Below, in pieces: positions 1-9,376 of a stretch of 64,000 nt of DNA. Below the pieces are notes generated by a model. That model was not told where the DNA came from, did not search any database, and was given only the letters and a program-made list of their open reading frames with translations. Position 1 is the first letter of the stretch. Each line of letters opens with the position of its first letter. This stretch comes from Leptospira mtsangambouensis (GTDB lineage: Bacteria > Spirochaetota > Leptospiria > Leptospirales > Leptospiraceae). Made by a program: the position numbers and the translations under genes. The stretch is from assembly GCF_004770475.1 (NCBI RefSeq), contig NZ_RQHK01000017.1, forward strand, positions 1,240,001 through 1,304,000, given 5' to 3'.

Positions 1-283
1 ACCAATTCGATCAGCGCAAATCCTTACCGGGATTACCGCTCAAGTTCCTTGTAATTATATCTTTGATCCTATCAAAAATAAAATCATCCCCGAATTACAA
101 CCGCAAGTTGCTAAGGTTCGGATCATTAAAAACAAAGATTTAAAAGGGATTGAAATTTTACAAATTAGCCCAGAAAAAATCGAGATCCGTTACAAGGTAA
201 AGGAACAAAATCCAAATCCCGATCCAACGGAGGATGGGACTGGAATGGAAGGTCCGGGATCCGTTCCTTCCGACAGATCTTAG
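1..283 (+). CDS. C-terminal end of an unrecognised protein (partial)
   Basis: An open frame enters at the left edge (codons start at base 2) and ends with TAG at 281-283, giving about 93 residues. It has alternating hydrophobic strands (for example KIIPELQPQVAKVRIIKN and IEILQISPEKIEIRYK), followed by a low-complexity acidic, proline-rich tail (NPNPDPTEDG...). The strand-like repeats would fit a small beta-rich domain, but I do not recognise the family. It ends 3 bases before the stop of the convergent hydrolase gene. The start and most of the protein lie outside the window. Confidence 0.6.
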   Translation, partial: PIRSAQILTGITAQVPCNYIFDPIKNKIIPELQPQVAKVRIIKNKDLKGIEILQISPEKIEIRYKVKEQNPNPDPTEDGTGMEGPGSVPSDRS

Positions 284-286
284 TCT

Positions 287-1183
287 TTATTTTAAAAATT
301 CATAAATCTCTTTAAAACTTTCTTCTGGATTTTCCCATTGTGGGTAATGGCCAATCGAATCCCAACGAATGAGTTTTTTATTTTTGATCGGGAGTTTTTC
401 AATTTCATCAGCTAGGTGACGACCACTCACCGGATCTTCTCCTCCATTGATAAAAAGAAGAGGAACTTCTGTTTGCAAGAGGGCATTTTTCCATCTTTCC
501 CCATGGATCCTTCTTTCTTTGATGTATTTCAGAAGTTTATGTGGGATCAAAACCTTGTTTGGATAAGTGATGAGTTTCCAAAGAACAGAAATTTCTTTGT
601 CACTTGGTTTTGTGTTTTTTCCAAATACTTGTGCGAATGCCACTCCAAATTTTTTTTCATCATAAAACCTGGATAAAATAGCACCTAATATAGGTGTGGC
701 GAGGAGTTTTTGTTTGAACGTGGGTCTGTGGAGGTGAGGGAAAAGTCCTCCATTCATAAATACAGCACCATCTATTTCATATTTACGATCACTTCTTTCT
801 AAGTGCCTTGCTAAAATTTCTTGGCCCACACTAACTGCATAATCATGAAAAACAAATTTCACTCTTCGAAGTGCATTCTTTTCAATAAAGTTCTCTATAA
901 TATCTGTTTGTTCGATTAAGGTATATTTATGTTTTTTGGGTTTGGAAGAATATCCGAATCCTAAAAAATCAATTGCGATTGTATTGAAGTAACGCGAAAG
1001 TCCATTGAAGATTTTGGAATAGTCCCAAGAAGAAGTGGGGAATCCGTGAAGTAGAATTAAGTTTTGTCCTCTTCCTTCTTGGATAAAGAAGATTTGAAAC
1101 TTCTTATATTCGAAAAATTTACCAGCCGCTAACCATTCAGTAGCGTTCTTTTTTGGAAAGTTTAGATCAACCATATCCGACAT
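287..1183 (-). CDS. Alpha/beta hydrolase, MEST/haloalkane-dehalogenase-like
   Basis: A soluble alpha/beta-hydrolase of about 298 residues. Visible motifs are the oxyanion HGFPTSSWD near the N-terminus, a nucleophile elbow HDYAVSVGQE that puts Asp where serine hydrolases have Ser, an acid-loop Asp in INGGEDPVSG, and the catalytic His in GHYPQWENPEE. The HDY...QE and HYPQ.E.P signatures resemble the MEST/PEG1 and epoxide hydrolase/dehalogenase branch, so an ester, epoxide or halide substrate is possible; the true substrate is unknown. I chose ATG 1183 (MSDMVDLN). An in-frame TTG at 1210 and an ATG at 1174 are alternatives, and none has a strong Shine-Dalgarno. It is transcribed divergently from the cyclase gene at 1261. 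Confidence 0.8.
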   Translation of the reverse strand: MSDMVDLNFPKKNATEWLAAGKFFEYKKFQIFFIQEGRGQNLILLHGFPTSSWDYSKIFNGLSRYFNTIAIDFLGFGYSSKPKKHKYTLIEQTDIIENFIEKNALRRVKFVFHDYAVSVGQEILARHLERSDRKYEIDGAVFMNGGLFPHLHRPTFKQKLLATPILGAILSRFYDEKKFGVAFAQVFGKNTKPSDKEISVLWKLITYPNKVLIPHKLLKYIKERRIHGERWKNALLQTEVPLLFINGGEDPVSGRHLADEIEKLPIKNKKLIRWDSIGHYPQWENPEESFKEIYEFLK

Positions 1184-1260
1184 AGAACAACAAAAGAGGA
1201 AGTGAGTCAAATAGAAGAATTTGCTACTTTCTCATTTCCCGAAAGCCGATCTTTAAAGGG

Positions 1261-3822
1261 ATGGAATCATACCCTCTCATCTATTTTGTAAAACCGGAAG
1301 GCACTCTTTCGGATTGGGAATATTTTTGGCATCAGATTCCCTATGGAGCACCTGGTATCCTTACTTTTTTTGTAGGGGTATTTCTTAGTTATTTTGCCTT
1401 TCAAAAGTTTCGTAAATCAGATGTTGATAATAAAATTTTTCATTTAAACCTTACCATTTCATTTATTAGTTTTGGATCGGTGGGGCTTGTCCTTACGACT
1501 AGAGCTTGGATTCAAGATGTACATACATTAGTCTTTTGGAATGACCTACTTTACTTTTTAGTCGCTCCACTCGCACCAACGGCTTTTTATTTGGCCTACC
1601 ATATGACTGGCAAACAAAGTAAACTCCTGTTATATTATTCCTATCTTTGTTGGTTCGCAAGTTTTGTATTATACTTTGGTGTTTTGATTGGGAAAGGATT
1701 TGAAACTACGGTTTTCGAATTCACTTTTGGTAAGTATCCGAGAGGAAGTTCTTTTGTTCGGCCTTGGGGGATTTTGGCACCACTAGGGTATTTCTTATTA
1801 ATATTACCATCTTTTATCAAACACTACCAATACATTCGTAAACATTATCACCTAACGTTATTTCATGGTGTGAATTTACTTTTTTTACTCACAACGATGA
1901 ATGCACCGAGTATTCTTGGATTCAAAGTGTACCCAGGTGGATTCTTTTTATTCATTCCAATGTTACTTGTGGCTTATGGAGTATTTCGTTCTGATTTTTT
2001 TGATGTAAATGAACTTTTGTTTCAAAAGAATGGGATGTTCTATTTTCTATTTGCGCTTTTATCCTTTGTTTTGATTTTTATTTCTTTTGGTGTTTCCTTT
2101 GGTCTCTCTCCAGAAGCTTACGAGTCAGCTAAATGGTATCCTTGGGGAATTCCTCCCGTAGTATCCGTGTTTGGTGCCGTATTTCTTTCCATCATTGTTG
2201 CGGGAGCCAATCCATCAGCAAGGATCAACCAACTCTGTGCTTTTGCCCTCATCCTCACTGGATTTTATGTCATTCAGTCGGTTCCTTTGAAATTAAACAT
2301 ATCCTATGTTGTGCAACTTCGGATTTCGCAAATGACCTTTGTGGCTTTTGCTTTTGCACCAAGCATTATGGTGCGTTTAGTATTTGAAGCCATCGGTCAA
2401 AAATCTCCCAGATGGGTACAAGGGATTGATTTACTCTGTGTGAGTGCAGCCATCCTTGCTCCTTCGCCTTATTTATTTGTCGGATATTTTGATTACCCTT
2501 GGTCAAGAGTTCATCATGGAGGACCTGCAGAACTTCTTGTGGGAATCAACGGTGCCATTGCTCTAGTTTTAGTGTTAATTACTTTTTTAAGAAACAAAGG
2601 TTATATAAACTTTGCATCCAAATGGATCATTGGATCTTTTTTATTATCCGCTGTTTTATTGTTAGCTGCTCTTTTGCCAAGTCATGGATTTCCCATCTAT
2701 CCATTGGCGGATTTTCAATTTATACCCGCATTTTTACTCGGTTATGCGGTCCTCCGACATGGGGCCTTGTCTTTGGAAGGAAGAACCATCCAACTTAGCC
2801 AAAGGCTTGCCAATTTAGGTCTCATCACCATGGCCATTGCAGCCATTTTGTATTTTCCTATGATCCGTGAACAATACGGTGTAGGAGAATCTGCATTTCA
2901 TTTGACCATGATTGTCATCCCACTTGTATTGTTTAACTACCTTGTGGTTTACATCATGTCTCGTCCTTTGGCAGAAGAACTCGACATCAGCTATTTTTTG
3001 TTAGATTTAGAAAAACAAAAAGCAGATGAAGAAAGGGAAAAAGCTTTGATTGCCCAGGACAAAGCAGAAGAAGCTAGAGAAGAATCCGAAAAATTATTAC
3101 TCAATATTTTGCCTTATAAAGTTGCACAGGAATTAAAACAAAAGGGAAGTGTGACACCTTCTCGGATTGAAAACGTCACAGTCCTTTTTACTGACTTCAA
3201 AGGATTTACGAAAGTCGCCGAAGGGATGGATGAACAAAGCCTAATTGAAGAACTTGATGCCTGTTTCACTCAGTTCGATGAAATCATTCTTAGAAACAAT
3301 TTAGAAAAATTAAAAACCATTGGTGATAGTTATATGTGTGCCGGTGGTGTGCCTGTCGAAACGAGAACTAGTGCCATTGACGCTTGTTTGGCGGCATTAG
3401 AAGTCCAAAGTTTTATGAACCAATTGAAGGAAATTAAAACGACACTGAACTTACCATTTTGGGAACTTCGTTTAGGGATTCATACTGGACCGGTTGTGGC
3501 GGGAGTTGTTGGACGATTTAAGTTTGCTTATGACATTTGGGGAGATACAGTGAACACTGCCTCACGAATGGAGTCTGGCGGAGAAACAGGTAAAATCAAT
3601 GTTTCCAAAGAAACCTATGAGTTAGTGAAGTATTTTTTTGTTACCGAATACCGAGGGAAAATTCACGGAAAAAATAAAGGGGATTTGGATATGTATTTTG
3701 TCCACCGCCTAAGACCTCGTTATTCGCAAGATCCGGATGGAAAGGCACCTAACCAGTATTTCCGGGAAGTGTATTCCCGGATCACTCATGGTGCCAATAT
3801 CCGTTGGAAAAAAGAATCTTAA
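1261..3822 (+). CDS. Membrane-bound class III adenylate cyclase
   Basis: An 853-residue protein. Residues about 1-560 are a large multi-pass membrane region with more than ten hydrophobic segments. A charged coiled-coil linker follows at about 580-615 (KQKADEEREKALIAQDKAEE), then a class III nucleotide cyclase domain at about 635-815. Metal-binding Asp645 (LFTDFKGF) and Asp689 (TIGDSYM) are present, as are transition-state residues Asn765 and Arg769 (NTASRM). The purine-selecting pair is Lys685 (KLKTIGD) and Asp758 (YDIWGD), the adenine-type pair, so cAMP is the predicted product. All catalytic residues are in one chain, so it should act as a homodimer. The ligand sensed by the membrane part is unknown. 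AAAGGG directly precedes the ATG. Confidence 0.88.
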   Translation: MESYPLIYFVKPEGTLSDWEYFWHQIPYGAPGILTFFVGVFLSYFAFQKFRKSDVDNKIFHLNLTISFISFGSVGLVLTTRAWIQDVHTLVFWNDLLYFLVAPLAPTAFYLAYHMTGKQSKLLLYYSYLCWFASFVLYFGVLIGKGFETTVFEFTFGKYPRGSSFVRPWGILAPLGYFLLILPSFIKHYQYIRKHYHLTLFHGVNLLFLLTTMNAPSILGFKVYPGGFFLFIPMLLVAYGVFRSDFFDVNELLFQKNGMFYFLFALLSFVLIFISFGVSFGLSPEAYESAKWYPWGIPPVVSVFGAVFLSIIVAGANPSARINQLCAFALILTGFYVIQSVPLKLNISYVVQLRISQMTFVAFAFAPSIMVRLVFEAIGQKSPRWVQGIDLLCVSAAILAPSPYLFVGYFDYPWSRVHHGGPAELLVGINGAIALVLVLITFLRNKGYINFASKWIIGSFLLSAVLLLAALLPSHGFPIYPLADFQFIPAFLLGYAVLRHGALSLEGRTIQLSQRLANLGLITMAIAAILYFPMIREQYGVGESAFHLTMIVIPLVLFNYLVVYIMSRPLAEELDISYFLLDLEKQKADEEREKALIAQDKAEEAREESEKLLLNILPYKVAQELKQKGSVTPSRIENVTVLFTDFKGFTKVAEGMDEQSLIEELDACFTQFDEIILRNNLEKLKTIGDSYMCAGGVPVETRTSAIDACLAALEVQSFMNQLKEIKTTLNLPFWELRLGIHTGPVVAGVVGRFKFAYDIWGDTVNTASRMESGGETGKINVSKETYELVKYFFVTEYRGKIHGKNKGDLDMYFVHRLRPRYSQDPDGKAPNQYFREVYSRITHGANIRWKKES

Positions 3823-3833
3823 CTTAAGTTTCT

Positions 3834-5534
3834 TTAAGTTTGTTCTTCCTCGGCAAGCCAAGTGCGTAGTAGCTGTGCCACATCTTCTGGTTTTTCTTTT
3901 GCCAGGTTGATTGCGTTTTCTAAAAGTTCGCGTCTCAGTTTTTCGTCGAGGGAGAGTTCGACTTCTGCTCCCCCTTCGTCCATCACTCGAAGAGCAGCTT
4001 CCCTCATCATTTGTTGTTGAGCCGCTAGTTCTTCTTCTCTGAGTCTTCTTCTTCTTGCGATTTCTTTTTTGATCGCACGGTAAACTAAGATCGCAAGGAT
4101 GAGTAAGATAAGAATTACAAGTGAAGCAATCACCATATTGCGGATGGCACGTTGTTTTTGAAACTCTTCATCTTCTAAACGAAATTGTTCGGTTCTATCT
4201 TTCGGAATGGTAATGACACTGATTTGGTCACCACGTGATCTTGTATAACCAATCGCAGCTTCTAAGTTTTTACGAACGAGTTTTAAATCACTTTCCGCAA
4301 CAGGAATGTATTTTCTATCATATCCCATTCCATCTTCTCTTTCTTTTCGTTCCCAAACACCATCTACAACAACAGAGAGTCCAATCTTTTCAATTTTCCA
4401 AGGTTGGCGTTTGATATCTTTCACACGTTTGTTGAATTCGTAGTTATTGATATTTTCGTCTTTGGAATATTCTGCTTTTTGGTAGTCTGTATCTTTATAA
4501 CCAGGAGGAAGGTTTGGTTCTGTACCAGCAGGACCATCGGGAGTGAACCCACGTCCCTTAAAAGACTCTTTTGTTTCTTTGGAAGATACTTTTAAGGAAT
4601 ATCCATCCACCAACTTTCTTTCGTTATATGGTGTATCAGGGTTATCTTCTTCCGCAACAACGGGTAATACTTCATTTTCTGTTAAGGATTCTTGATCCCA
4701 GTTAAAAGAATATTCAAAACGTGTGATATCAACACGGTCTTCACCACCCAAATACCAACGAAGGGTATTGCGAATGTCGATGAGTCTTTTGACTCGTTCT
4801 TCTTCTTCGATTCTCAGTTTTTCTTGGACGATACGAAGTTCTAATCTTTCTTTTTCTAAATCTTCTTCAAAGTCAGAAATGATTTTTCCATCGGGATCGG
4901 CAACACTTACGTTTTCTGGTTTTAACTTAGGAACAGCACGTGCGACTAAGTTCACAATCCCTTTGATTTCTTTTTTACTCATTCCTTCCACACCAGGTTT
5001 GAAGTGTAATATCACACTGGCTTTGACTGGATAAGAATTGGATTCAAAAAGATCTCCCTCTGGGATGGCGATATTGACATCGGATCTTTCAATCGGTCTT
5101 AAGGTATTGAGTGATTTTTCAATCGCACCTTTGAGAGCTCTGTACTTTTTAATGTCTTTGTCGAATTGGGTCTCAGTGAATTTTTCAATGTCGAATAGTT
5201 CCCAACCTGTGACACCAGCAGGAATCAAATTTTCTTGCGCAAGTTTTGTGACGATTTCTTGTCTTTGTTCGGGATCTACAGTGATGAGACTTGTATCACT
5301 CGAACCATAAGAATAACCGAGAGCATCTAGTTTTTTGGTTACTTCTGAAAAGTCTTTGGAATCCAAATCCTTAAAGAGAACCACTCGGTTTCGTTGTGAC
5401 GAGACATTGGATAAGATGATGACTGCCACCACCACAACGGCGAGCACACCACCCAAAATCATTTTTTTGGTTTTATCGAGTTTGTTTAACAACTCTTTGA
5501 GATTATCGATGATCTTTTGCAGTGGTTCAGGCAT
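3834..5534 (-). CDS. fliF: Flagellar MS-ring protein FliF
   Basis: FliF forms the inner-membrane MS ring of the flagellar basal body. The protein (566 residues from the chosen start) shows the N-terminal transmembrane helix at about 25-43 ([14 protein letters not shown]), the periplasmic ring-building domains ([15 protein letters not shown]..., [15 protein letters not shown]), a second transmembrane helix near the C-terminus ([19 protein letters not shown]) and the cytoplasmic FliG-binding tail ([13 protein letters not shown]). ATG at 5534 (MPEPLQKII) follows a GAGG box, and a longer in-frame start at 5591 is less likely. In Borrelia and Treponema fliF sits directly between fliE and fliG. Here fliE is about 11 kb away on the same strand, and the next gene downstream is a convergent cyclase gene, not fliG. 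Confidence 0.95.
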   Translation of the reverse strand: MPEPLQKIIDNLKELLNKLDKTKKMILGGVLAVVVVAVIILSNVSSQRNRVVLFKDLDSKDFSEVTKKLDALGYSYGSSDTSLITVDPEQRQEIVTKLAQENLIPAGVTGWELFDIEKFTETQFDKDIKKYRALKGAIEKSLNTLRPIERSDVNIAIPEGDLFESNSYPVKASVILHFKPGVEGMSKKEIKGIVNLVARAVPKLKPENVSVADPDGKIISDFEEDLEKERLELRIVQEKLRIEEEERVKRLIDIRNTLRWYLGGEDRVDITRFEYSFNWDQESLTENEVLPVVAEEDNPDTPYNERKLVDGYSLKVSSKETKESFKGRGFTPDGPAGTEPNLPPGYKDTDYQKAEYSKDENINNYEFNKRVKDIKRQPWKIEKIGLSVVVDGVWERKEREDGMGYDRKYIPVAESDLKLVRKNLEAAIGYTRSRGDQISVITIPKDRTEQFRLEDEEFQKQRAIRNMVIASLVILILLILAILVYRAIKKEIARRRRLREEELAAQQQMMREAALRVMDEGGAEVELSLDEKLRRELLENAINLAKEKPEDVAQLLRTWLAEEEQT

Positions 5535-5643
5535 AGTACGGGCCTCGTCGAGATTTGAGACATAATCTCTCGGCAAATCCGAAATGTACAAGTACTTTTC
5601 GGGAGTAGGCGGAAATTAAGGGGGATTTCGGTTGGGATTCGCA

Positions 5644-5682
5644 TTGACATCTTTTTTGTGTGATTACATTGTAATTACAATG
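5644..5682 (+). promoter_or_regulatory. Promoter and palindromic operator overlapping the mazE start codon
   Basis: A perfect TTGACA -35 box lies at 5644-5649. Two overlapping perfect palindromes follow: ATTACAtTGTAAT at 5663-5675 and CATTGTAATTACAATG at 5667-5682, the latter including the ATG of the antitoxin. There is no Shine-Dalgarno in front of that ATG, and a -10 near 5665-5670 would put transcription start at or next to it. This fits negative autoregulation by the antitoxin/toxin complex (known for MazEF-type systems) and a leaderless mRNA (inference). Confidence 0.6.
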
Positions 5683-5928
5683 AAAGCGGCAGTCATACAA
5701 ATCGGAAATTCGAAAGGAATCCGAATTCCCAAAACAGTTTTAGCGGAATGTCAGATAGAAGATGAAGTCGATCTACTGGTAGAGGACAATAAAATCATCA
5801 TCACCCCTCATAAAAGCAAACCGCGAATGGGTTGGGAAGAGCAATTCAAAGCGATGGCAAAAGAAAACGAGGATGAGTTACTCATTCCAGATTCTATTGA
5901 TTTGAATTCACAGGATTGGGAATGGTAA
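5680..5928 (+). CDS. mazE: MazE/ChpI-type antitoxin (AbrB/SpoVT fold)
   Basis: An 82-residue antitoxin. The N-terminal half is a swapped-hairpin AbrB/MazE DNA-binding domain (KAAVIQIGNSKGIRIPKTVL, then VDLLVEDNKIIITP). The acidic C-terminal tail (MAKENEDELLIPDSIDL) is the part that typically wraps around and inhibits the MazF toxin. I chose ATG 5680 because the domain begins immediately there; the in-frame TTG at 5632 would add 16 residues that read through the promoter. Its stop overlaps the toxin start by 7 bases. It resembles the chpI antitoxin known from Leptospira. Confidence 0.85.
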   Translation: MKAAVIQIGNSKGIRIPKTVLAECQIEDEVDLLVEDNKIIITPHKSKPRMGWEEQFKAMAKENEDELLIPDSIDLNSQDWEW

Positions 5929-6245
5929 TCAATCAATACGAAATCTACTTAATCAATTTAGATCCAACCGTTGGGTTTGAAATTCAAAAATCTAGACCTT
6001 GTATTGTGATCTCGCCTAATGAAATGAATCAGTTCATTGGAACTGTGATGATTGCGCCGATGAGAACCGCTTCTAAAAGTTATCCCACAAGAGTGGCGCT
6101 AACCTTTCAGGGGAAAAGCGGTTCTGTCGTTTTAGACCAAATCAGAACCGTTGATAAATCCAGGTTAGTCCAAAAACTAGGGACAGCAGATTCTAAAACC
6201 ATTCAGAAAATTAAAAAAGTCATAAAAGAAATGTTAGTCGATTAG
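5922..6245 (+). CDS. mazF: MazF/ChpK-type mRNA interferase toxin
   Basis: A 107-residue PemK/MazF-family endoribonuclease, expected to cleave mRNA at short sequence motifs when not bound by its antitoxin. The diagnostic N-terminus (YEIYLINLDPTVGFEIQKSR) is followed by PCIVISPNEMN and the later strand SGSVVLDQIRTVDKSRL, which are typical family elements. ATG 5922 lies 6 bases after an AGGA box inside the end of mazE, so translation is probably coupled. Length is normal for the family and it appears intact. It lies at the fliF edge of the block separating fliF from fliE. Confidence 0.88.
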   Translation: MVINQYEIYLINLDPTVGFEIQKSRPCIVISPNEMNQFIGTVMIAPMRTASKSYPTRVALTFQGKSGSVVLDQIRTVDKSRLVQKLGTADSKTIQKIKKVIKEMLVD

Positions 6246-6282
6246 ACTGAAACTTTCTTTTACGACTCTTAAACCAAATTCC

Positions 6283-7752
6283 TTAAGCGACACCTTCCAC
6301 TTTTTGGAACACACGATCAAATCGTTTGAGGGCATCGTCAATCACCGCATCTGTATCGGAAGCACTGGTATAAAGTCTACTTCCGGCAAGAGTCACAAGA
6401 CCTTCCGACATATAAGCAGCTCCCATTTCTTCCATCGCATGTTTTCGTTTATGTGCTTCTGCGATTGTTTTTTTGATGGTCCAGAACTTCTTGATATTGA
6501 TATCGAGTAACATAGTACCAACGGTTTCTAAATGGCAAATGGAACCTTGGTTGAAGGCAACAAAAGGAAGGTCATACTTTTTGATGAGTTTTTGTAATCC
6601 TTTGGTTAGGCGATCTCCTGCCCTACCTGATTTTTCAAGAGCTCCTGTTTTTTCCATTTCACAAAGTGTAAAGTAACCAGCAGCAGAACTGAGTGGGTTT
6701 GCGGCCATCGTTCCACCGATTAACGCCTTTTTGGTGCCCGTTTGTAATCCAGCAGATACATACTTCATGTATTCTTTTTTACCACCAAGTCCACCAGCCG
6801 AAGGATATCCACCCGCTACTACTTTTCCAAAGATGGTTAGGTCAGGGCTCACACCGAAATACCCTTGGGCACCGCTAAGACCAATGCGGAAGGCAGTCAC
6901 CACTTCATCAAAAATCAGAAGAGCACCATATTTATCACAAAGTTCTCTCACTCCTTTGTTGAAATCAAAGTCAAGAGGTCTTGTTCCACTTTCTGGTCCT
7001 ACTGGTTCAATGAGAACGGCAGCCGTGCCTCCGCAGAAACGATTTCGTTTGAGTACTGACTCTAAAGCGTTCAAATCGTTCGGATAAAATTCTTGTGTGT
7101 ATTTGAAAATGGATTTAGGAACTCCATTGGCTTCGAAATGTCTTGTGCCAGGAATCCGAAGTCCATAAGCAAGTTGATCGCTCCAACCGTGATAAGCACC
7201 ACCCATCTTCACGATGTTCTTTTTCTTTGTCGCAAGCCTTGCCACACGAATGGATGCCATACAAGCTTCTGTTCCCGAACCAAGCATTCGAAACATTTCC
7301 ACAGAAGGAACTAACTCTACAATTTTTTCGGCTAACTTATATTCGTATTCATGAAAAAGACCAGTCACTGGGCCTGTTGTATTGAGAAGTTCGATGACTT
7401 TTTTACGGACAATGTTTGGATTACTACCAAGAACGGTCGGCCCACCTGCTTGTAAAAAATCGATGTATTTGTTTCCGTCTAAATCATAGAGATAAGCACC
7501 TGATGCTTCTGTGAATACAAGAGGGAATGGATGGTTGAAGGAAAGGTTGTGTTGGACCCCGCCAGGAATGTATTCCGAAGCCTTCGTGATCATGGCTTTG
7601 GACTTACTGCATTTTTTATCGAAGTAATTATGAATGATGTCCTCCATCGCGTCTTTACGAATGGAGCGGATCGGAAGGGAAATTAATTTCCTTAGGTCTT
7701 TGTAAATCTGGTCTACGTTCGGGTATTCGTTCATGGAAAAGCCTTGGGCCAT
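6283..7752 (-). CDS. Class III (GSA-aminomutase-like) PLP aminotransferase
   Basis: A 489-residue fold-type I PLP enzyme related to glutamate-1-semialdehyde aminomutase. Seen in order: a leader region of about 60 residues longer than in HemL, a substrate/PLP segment (MLGSGTEACMASIRVARLAT), AYHGWSDQ, the PLP-Asp in LLIFDEVVTAFR, and the Schiff-base lysine in FGKVVAGGYPSAGG. The lysine context differs from classical HemL and the protein is longer, so I would not call it hemL; it may act on another amino acid or amino sugar. ATG 7752 (MAQGFSMNEYP) is preceded by GAAGAGGAA. It is divergent from the TetR gene, with a 34-bp inverted repeat between them. Confidence 0.8.
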   Translation of the reverse strand: MAQGFSMNEYPNVDQIYKDLRKLISLPIRSIRKDAMEDIIHNYFDKKCSKSKAMITKASEYIPGGVQHNLSFNHPFPLVFTEASGAYLYDLDGNKYIDFLQAGGPTVLGSNPNIVRKKVIELLNTTGPVTGLFHEYEYKLAEKIVELVPSVEMFRMLGSGTEACMASIRVARLATKKKNIVKMGGAYHGWSDQLAYGLRIPGTRHFEANGVPKSIFKYTQEFYPNDLNALESVLKRNRFCGGTAAVLIEPVGPESGTRPLDFDFNKGVRELCDKYGALLIFDEVVTAFRIGLSGAQGYFGVSPDLTIFGKVVAGGYPSAGGLGGKKEYMKYVSAGLQTGTKKALIGGTMAANPLSSAAGYFTLCEMEKTGALEKSGRAGDRLTKGLQKLIKKYDLPFVAFNQGSICHLETVGTMLLDINIKKFWTIKKTIAEAHKRKHAMEEMGAAYMSEGLVTLAGSRLYTSASDTDAVIDDALKRFDRVFQKVEGVA

Positions 7753-7780
7753 ATAATCTTTCCTCTTCCGGGTCTTTTTT

Positions 7781-7814
7781 CTTGACAATGAGTGAGTTAT
7801 CACTCATTGTCAAG
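7781..7814. promoter_or_regulatory. 34-bp perfect inverted repeat, probable TetR operator
   Basis: The arms CTTGACAATGAGTGA (7781-7795) and TCACTCATTGTCAAG (7800-7814) are perfect reverse complements separated by four bases. Each arm contains TTGACA, so the site overlaps possible -35 boxes for both the aminotransferase (leftward) and the tetR gene (rightward). The core GTGAGTTATCACTCA (7792-7806) recurs with one change at 10926-10940. Most simply it is the autoregulatory operator of the adjacent TetR protein (inference). Confidence 0.7.
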
Positions 7815-7915
7815 AAGGAATTCATAAATTTGATCGAGAATGACGGATTCTTTGGAAAATTGCATAAATTTCCTGGAGAAATCCAGCCTTTTTCGTTTAT
7901 TGGACGGGGATAGAT

Positions 7916-8566
7916 ATGGTAACGAAGCATTTTAATGATAGTTTTGAACGAATTTCCGAAGAAAAGAGAAATCGGATTTTATCGACAGCCATTTCTGAAT
8001 TTGCCAACCGTGGGTTTACGAGTGCTAATACCAATACCATTGCTCAAAAAGCGGGGATCAGTGTTGGATCTCTCTATAAATACTTTGAAACCAAAGAGGA
8101 TTTTTTTCTCACGGTAGTGGACCATGGAATCACCCAATTAGAAAAAACCTTAGAGTCTATTCTTTCCATGGATCTGGATATGTTTGGTAAAATTGAAAAA
8201 ATCATTCGTATCATCCAAACCCATTCGCGGATCAACCAAGACATCATTCGCCTCTATAATGAAATGACAACAGAAAGTAATTATGAACTCATCACTCGTT
8301 TGTCAGGTGAGTTAGAATCGTTATCTGCTAAATGTTATATTGAAATGATAAACCTTGCGAAAAAAGAAGGAACGATCGCATCCGATGTGGATAGTAACCT
8401 ATCTGCTTTTTTACTCGATAATATTTTTATGACACTTCAGTTTTCCTATTCCACAGTGTATTATAAAGAAAGAATGAAGATCTATTTGGGTGAAGATATT
8501 TTTGATAAGGACGAAGACGTTGTGACGGGAGTCATGCGAGTGATTCGCAGGGCACTGGGCGGTTAG
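7916..8566 (+). CDS. TetR-family transcriptional regulator
   Basis: A 216-residue TetR/AcrR regulator. The N-terminal helix-turn-helix is clear: RILSTAISEFANRGFTSANT followed by TIAQKAGISVGSLYKYFETK at about residues 20-60. The C-terminal helical part, which would bind ligand and dimerise, has no recognisable signature, so the inducer is unknown. ATG 7916 is preceded by GGGGA at a suitable distance. Two operator-like repeats, one in its own divergent promoter and one in front of the transporter/kinase genes at 10.9 kb, suggest it controls this local set of genes. Confidence 0.9.
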   Translation: MVTKHFNDSFERISEEKRNRILSTAISEFANRGFTSANTNTIAQKAGISVGSLYKYFETKEDFFLTVVDHGITQLEKTLESILSMDLDMFGKIEKIIRIIQTHSRINQDIIRLYNEMTTESNYELITRLSGELESLSAKCYIEMINLAKKEGTIASDVDSNLSAFLLDNIFMTLQFSYSTVYYKERMKIYLGEDIFDKDEDVVTGVMRVIRRALGG

Positions 8567-8633
8567 ATAACATAACCTTCTTTTAAGTTATCGACTGTGA
8601 GTCAGGTTTGGATCAAACAATAACATAAATGAT

Positions 8634-9290
8634 ATGATAAAGGCTATCCTATTCGATTACGATGATACTTTAGTCCAAACAAGAAAGACTCGTTACAATA
8701 CGATATACAAACTATCGGAAGAACTTTTTAAAACGAAAATCACTGAAAAAGAAATTGATGCGGCTTGGGGACTTCCTGCGGAAGAATTTTTACTGAAACT
8801 CTTTGGACGATTTTCTTCAGACATTCATTATCTTTGGTCTATCTATATAGAGTTTTCAAAAAAAGATTTAAACATTCCTCATTTGAATGCTTTTGATTTT
8901 ATCGATAAATATAAAAACTTTGTAAAATTTGGAATTGTCACATCATCCAGTGAAAAAGTTGTCATTCGCGAACTGAATGAACTTGAAGTTGATACGAATT
9001 TATTTTTGCAGATCCAAACCTCTGATCATACTGCTGTTCACAAACCGAATCCAAATGTCTTTGAACCAATCTATGGATTATTAAAAAATAAGAATATAAG
9101 TAAGAATGAGGTCATCTATATAGGTGATTCGCCTGCTGATTATGAATCTGCTGATGGTTTTGGATTCCATTTCCTCGGGATCGCACATGATGATAGGCAT
9201 CTTTCTTATTTTCAAACTGGGGAAATCCCATTCGTTCGAAATTTTTTGGAATTGGAAGAGTATTTAATCAATCAATACGGGTTCTTATAG
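8634..9290 (+). CDS. HAD-superfamily phosphatase
   Basis: A 218-residue haloacid dehalogenase hydrolase of the phosphoglycolate phosphatase / beta-phosphoglucomutase-like subfamily. Motif I is FDYDDTLV with nucleophile Asp8 and acid/base Asp10, followed by a helical cap region. Motif II is VTSSSEK, motif III the Lys in VHKPNPNVFEP, and motif IV IGDSPADYES. It should hydrolyse a small phosphorylated metabolite; the substrate cannot be read from sequence. It follows tetR by 67 bp on the same strand and has no convincing Shine-Dalgarno. Confidence 0.85.
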   Translation: MIKAILFDYDDTLVQTRKTRYNTIYKLSEELFKTKITEKEIDAAWGLPAEEFLLKLFGRFSSDIHYLWSIYIEFSKKDLNIPHLNAFDFIDKYKNFVKFGIVTSSSEKVVIRELNELEVDTNLFLQIQTSDHTAVHKPNPNVFEPIYGLLKNKNISKNEVIYIGDSPADYESADGFGFHFLGIAHDDRHLSYFQTGEIPFVRNFLELEEYLINQYGFL

Positions 9291-9376
9291 AGAGCGATCG
9301 TTAGTTTGTGTGTTTTGCATTCTTGTATGCGATAACGATAGCAAACAAAACAGTAAGAGAAGGAGAAGATTGCCCA

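Noticed and set aside
4404..5565. Open frames antisense to fliF
   Set aside because: They are compositional shadows of the fliF gene with no ribosome sites or family features.
6283..7752. Naming the aminotransferase hemL
   Set aside because: The protein is longer than HemL and the Schiff-base lysine context differs, so the haem role is not supported.
9308..9376. Upstream part of the small open frame
   Set aside because: The ribosome site GAAGGAGAAG points to ATG 9377; the upstream residues look non-coding.
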